64,000 bases of DNA from Gerris lacustris (taxonomy: Eukaryota; Arthropoda; Insecta; Hemiptera; Gerridae), in contig OX578286.1 of the NCBI GenBank assembly GCA_951217055.1, positions 28,464,720 through 28,528,719 of the forward strand. Direction: 5' to 3'. This document shows, in pieces, positions 60,132 through 64,000 of this stretch. Each line of letters starts with the position of its first letter. Position 1 is the first letter of the stretch. The translations under genes were made by a program, and so were the position numbers. The notes under the pieces were generated by a model, which saw only the letters and a program-made list of their open reading frames with translations, did no database searches and had not been told where the DNA came from.

Positions 60132-60735
60132 ATTGCTTCCGAGCTTACCGAAGGTAACGGAAGCTATGTGATCGTTCTGAAGAACTAAAAAATTTTAGGT
60201 CTTCGATTACAAAAATTCCAAGACAGAAATCCGTTTCAGACATCGGGGAACATTTTTGGTTCCGTGACTCTCTGTGGGTCTGTCGTTCAATTTTTGCGAA
60301 CCAACGTATCTTAAAAACTACACGTCCAATTTTAATGAAATTTGGGTGGAAGGTCATGAGTAGCACATTGTTGGTCCCATATAAGTTTTAACCTTCTGCG
60401 CTCATTTGTTTTACTTCCACATGCGCACAAACATACATTAATTTACACCTATAGCTTCAAAAGTACTTATCTGATTTGTATGAAAATTTTATAGTTTATC
60501 GAAAGTAGCCCACAGATAGCCCCAGATTACTTTGAACCGTCTGCGCTCTTTACCTTTGCTAAATTGATACTTTAATTCATGTAAAAAATTAAAACAATTT
60601 TTAAAGATCAAAAAACGGGGAAACAATTAAACAAATTAGACAATAATGGCTAGTTAAAAAAAAAGCATAAATCCAATACAGTTTGTGGATAGGATGCAAG
60701 AAAGTTATGTGCCACACCAATTGGCAGTCTATTTT
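60132..60735 (-). repeat. Family A, most complete copy (604 bp)
   Basis: Runs from the hairpin end gcttccgagcttaccgaagg to gccacaccaattggcagtc. It defines the family: hairpin end, cagacatc..ggaacatttttgg, ccaattttaatgaaatttgg, gcccacagatagccccag, and the left end. No open frame spans it. Confidence 0.92.
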
Positions 60736-61130
60736 ACATACGATTAAATCAGCCAAGGCTGTGGTTAGTTCGAGTTCACATGCATTATTGTTCTTATTAA
60801 TTTCTTTTTTAATTTATTTTTAAGTAATTTATTGTTATCAAATTATTTTATTTTTTAATTTATATATACATACCTACACATACACACAAATGTTCACACA
60901 GATACACACTTACATATACTTGCAATTATTTCTATAAGTTAATAATAAATTATCATCCTAATAGGAGTGTATAAATTGCATGCATAAACATTTTTGCTTT
61001 ACCATTTTTTGTATTTAATACTAAATACTTAACTATCTGATGAATTTATCTTCTATTTATTTATTTGTTTTGATACCATTATATTATTTACATCTTGTTA
61101 TTTATCCATTTTACTAAATTATTTGTGTTT
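60736..61130. other. Unassigned AT-rich sequence
   Basis: Nothing recognised. Confidence 0.5.
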
Positions 61131-61336
61131 TAACTCTACTAGATTAATTATAATTTCTTATGATATTATATTTTGAAGCTAAAGGTGTAAATAAATGTAT
61201 GTTGGTTGAAACTTATATGGGACCAACAATAGACTAATTATGACCTACCATCACAATTCCATTTAAATCGGATGAGTAGTTTTTAATATATATTGGTTCG
61301 CAAAAATTGAATGAAACACCGACAGACAGACAAGGA
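61131..61336 (+). repeat. Family A fragment, duplicate of 62439-62650
   Basis: Shares with the second copy both the same non-A flank (taactctactagattaatta) and the same internal deletion after aaataaatgtatgttgg. The two are therefore copies of one locus. Confidence 0.85.
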
Positions 61337-62438
61337 ACTAACTGATATGAAAACTTGAGAATTCATTACCTCAAACATATAATTAATGATGATCACAACT
61401 ATGAAGCCAATATTAAAATAATAACAGATCCAGAGTCCAAAACTTCTGCTTTCAACCTATTCAATTACATTCGTGAATGTTAAAAATCCGCTCATTCCTT
61501 AATAATGAATAAATTACTACCTAGAATAACAGTAAAAAAAATATACATAAATATATATGTAAAGCACATGCGTGGATGTATGTGTGAGGAGTTTTATATA
61601 TATGAATGTATAAGAGTGTATGTGTGCATGTGTATGGGTGCAGGTATAATAAGAAATAAATTATCATATATTACTTTATAATAAAATAAATTAAGTTGGA
61701 AAAATCTTCATAAAAGACAAAACAAAAGGATTTAATATAAAATAAAATAACAATTGGGCAAACTTAATAAATATAAAAATCATAAACAAAATAAATAAAT
61801 AATACCACACTCCTCTCCAAAACAGAAAGTGCTAATTAATTTAGACCTAAAGATTAATTTTAATATGATTTCTGTTATACTCCTTCTGGTATACTAATCA
61901 TGAGCATTATAAACCAAACGTAAAATGTGTATTTTATGTGCTCTCGCTTTAACGATGCAGAGATTTTTTTAATATGATTTTTGTGATAAGATTTCCAATA
62001 TAATACTAAATTATATATCAAGTATTACCAATCCAATGGGAAATGTTTAATTTGATATGTCTTCGCCTTATGATACAGAAATGTAATTTTATTATTATTT
62101 CTTTTAAAATAAGATTTCTCTTATAATTTTTCCTATCTATACGAATTATTATTACTACAGTGTAAAATGTTTAATTTCATGTTTTTGCTTGACTGATACA
62201 GAAATGTAATATTCATATTATTTCTCCTTATATATGATTGCTCTTATAATTTCTCCTTTATGTATATACTAATTACTATATTATACAGTGTAAAATTTTT
62301 ATTTAGTAACGAGTTGACATTCATATAATTAATGTATTATAGTATAGAAAACATGTAAAAATACTGTAATAACACTCTATGTACACCAAATTTTTATAGA
62401 ACTAAAATGTTCAAGAACAATAAAGAATTTATCTATCT
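61337..62438 (+). mobile_element. 5'-truncated LINE 3' part between the duplicates
   Basis: Begins with the end of a reading frame (ENLRIHYLKHII ... SAFNLFNYIREC, stop at 61482) and runs through an AT-rich 3' region with three diverged gat.cagaaatgtaat segments to aacaataaagaatttatctatcta, a LINE-like tail. The protein part is too short to name a clade. It may be the cause of the flanking duplication. Confidence 0.45.
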
Positions 62439-62775
62439 AACTCTACTAGATTAATTATAATTTCTTATGATATTATATTTTGAAGCTATAGGTGTAAATA
62501 AATATATGTTGGTTGAAACTTATATGGGACCAACAATAGACTAATTAGGACCTACCATCCCAATTCCATTAAAATCGGATGTGTAGTTTTTAAGATATGC
62601 TGGTTCGCAAAAATTGTATGAAACACTGACAGACAGACAAGAAACCAAAAATGTTCCCTGATGTCTGAAACGGATTTCTGTCTTTGAATTTATGAAATCA
62701 GAGTCATGAAATATTTTCATTCTTCAGAACGATAACGTAGCTTCCGTTACCTTCGGTAGGCTCAGAAGCAAAATT
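62439..62775 (+). repeat. Family A fragment, right copy
   Basis: Second copy of the duplicate, continuing to the family A hairpin end ttccgttaccttcggtaggc. Confidence 0.88.
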
Positions 62776-62807
62776 ACTTTTCCTTCACTTTCTATTATAC
62801 AATAATT

Positions 62808-63205
62808 GCTTCCGAGTTTACTCAAGGTAACGGAAGCTATGTGATTTCTCTGAGAAACGAACATTTTTATGGCTTTATTATCGGTCTGTTGGTCTGTCTG
62901 TAACTCAATTTTTCGAACCAACACATCTTAAAAACTACTCGTCCACTTTTAATGAAATTTAGATAGTAGGTCATAATTAGCCCATTGTTGGTTCCATATA
63001 AGTTTCAACCATAATATGCACCTATCTGTTTCTCTTCCACACTTGCACAAATGTGTATGTTTACAGGTATGTCTTGAGTTGGAAGTTAAGATTTTAACAA
63101 AATAATTAGATTTAATGCCATTGCTGTGATAATGGTTTTGGATGATTTATTGAAAGTAACCCGCAGATAGCCCCACATTAATTTCAACCGTCTGAGCCCT
63201 TTAAA
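62808..63205 (-). repeat. Family A with a foreign 65-bp segment
   Basis: A-type hairpin end and body to about 63070, then the 65-bp segment also seen at 48364-48428, then back into A (ttattgaaagtaacccgcag). Confidence 0.8.
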
Positions 63206-63210
63206 GTTTG

Positions 63211-63640
<430 letters not shown>

Positions 63641-63644
63641 GTCT

Positions 63645-64000
63645 TGCTTACGAGCTTACCGAAGGTAACGGGAGCTGTGAGATCGTTCTGAAGAACGAAA
63701 ATATTTTATGTCTCCGATAAAAATTCCAAGACAGAAATCCGTTTCAGACATAAGGGAACATTTCTGGTTCCGTGTCTGTCTACCTTTCGCTCAATTTTTG
63801 CCAATCAACATATCTTGAAAACTATACGTGAAATACTAATGAAATTTGTGTGTTTGGTCATAATTAGCCAAATGTTGGTCCCATTTAAGTGTAAATTTTA
63901 TGTGCCCATTTGTTTCTCTTCAACAGTGGTACAAACATACATTTTTTTACGCCAACATCTTCAAAAGTACTTTTTATGAAATTTTAATGGTTTGTTGAAA
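63645..64000 (-). repeat. Family A copy running off the window
   Basis: Hairpin end cttacgagcttaccgaaggt at the left, then the normal A order up to the window edge. Confidence 0.9.

Noticed and set aside
60170..60195. ttctgaagaac...aaaa in family A, resembling CTGAAGA...GAAA.
   Set aside because: No helix II between the two boxes; recurring repeat sequence without hammerhead structure.

Overview
This is AT-rich eukaryotic DNA with almost no protein-coding content, most likely a piece of a large, transposon-filled arthropod (insect) genome. Evidence for this: two spliced minus-strand exons with consensus splice sites; jockey-like LINE, Penelope-like, mariner, hAT, piggyBac-like and pogo-like remnants; long (TA)n tracts; and many minisatellites. 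Nearly all open frames here are chance or repeat-derived.

Host gene. Two minus-strand exons appear to belong to one gene. The upstream exon (27375-27549) has a short 5' untranslated part, an ATG and a signal-peptide-like start. The next exon (18226-18543) follows in the same splice phase and encodes a Thr/Pro-rich linker and then the first strand and helix of what looks like an ionotropic glutamate receptor amino-terminal domain, best matching the insect NMDA subunit 2 type. They are separated by an 8.8 kb intron; the rest of the gene must lie below position 1 or in sequence I cannot recognise. 18226 down to 1 would then be the following intron, and 27550 upward the 5' flank or a 5' intron.

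Layout. 1-18 kb: a mariner-type fold-back element, dispersed repeats, a PIF/Harbinger-type MITE nested in another repeat, several minisatellites, a deleted mariner. 18-28 kb: exon, Penelope-like GIY-YIG remnant, jockey-like reverse transcriptase remnant, a Penelope-type terminal repeat, a 290-bp-unit array, exon, and a heptamer satellite split by a fold-back element. 28-38 kb: further MITEs, (TA)n, minisatellites, a fold-back carrying a hammerhead motif, a second mariner-type fold-back, an inverted pair of transposase remnants. 38-49 kb: Penelope-type hammerhead hairpin, two almost identical hAT MITEs with perfect 8-bp target duplications, tRNA-derived SINE material. 49-64 kb: piggyBac-like deletion derivative, Helitron-like end, hAT transposase remnant, a compact Penelope-like element with direct and inverted terminal repeats, a pogo-like MITE and several copies of the dominant 600-bp repeat (family A).

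Most interesting signal. Five separate places carry a hammerhead ribozyme core (CUGANGA, helix II, GAA-A) with compensating helices, four of them well preserved. Four of the five are the reduced-helix-III form known from Penelope-like elements. The one at 35346-35388 has a different layout: a full helix III and a helix I reduced to the palindrome GGGCCC. A second oddity is a 34-nt near-copy of the host exon/intron junction inside the neighbouring Penelope-like frame. A third is a repeat family that keeps its ends but exchanges its core.
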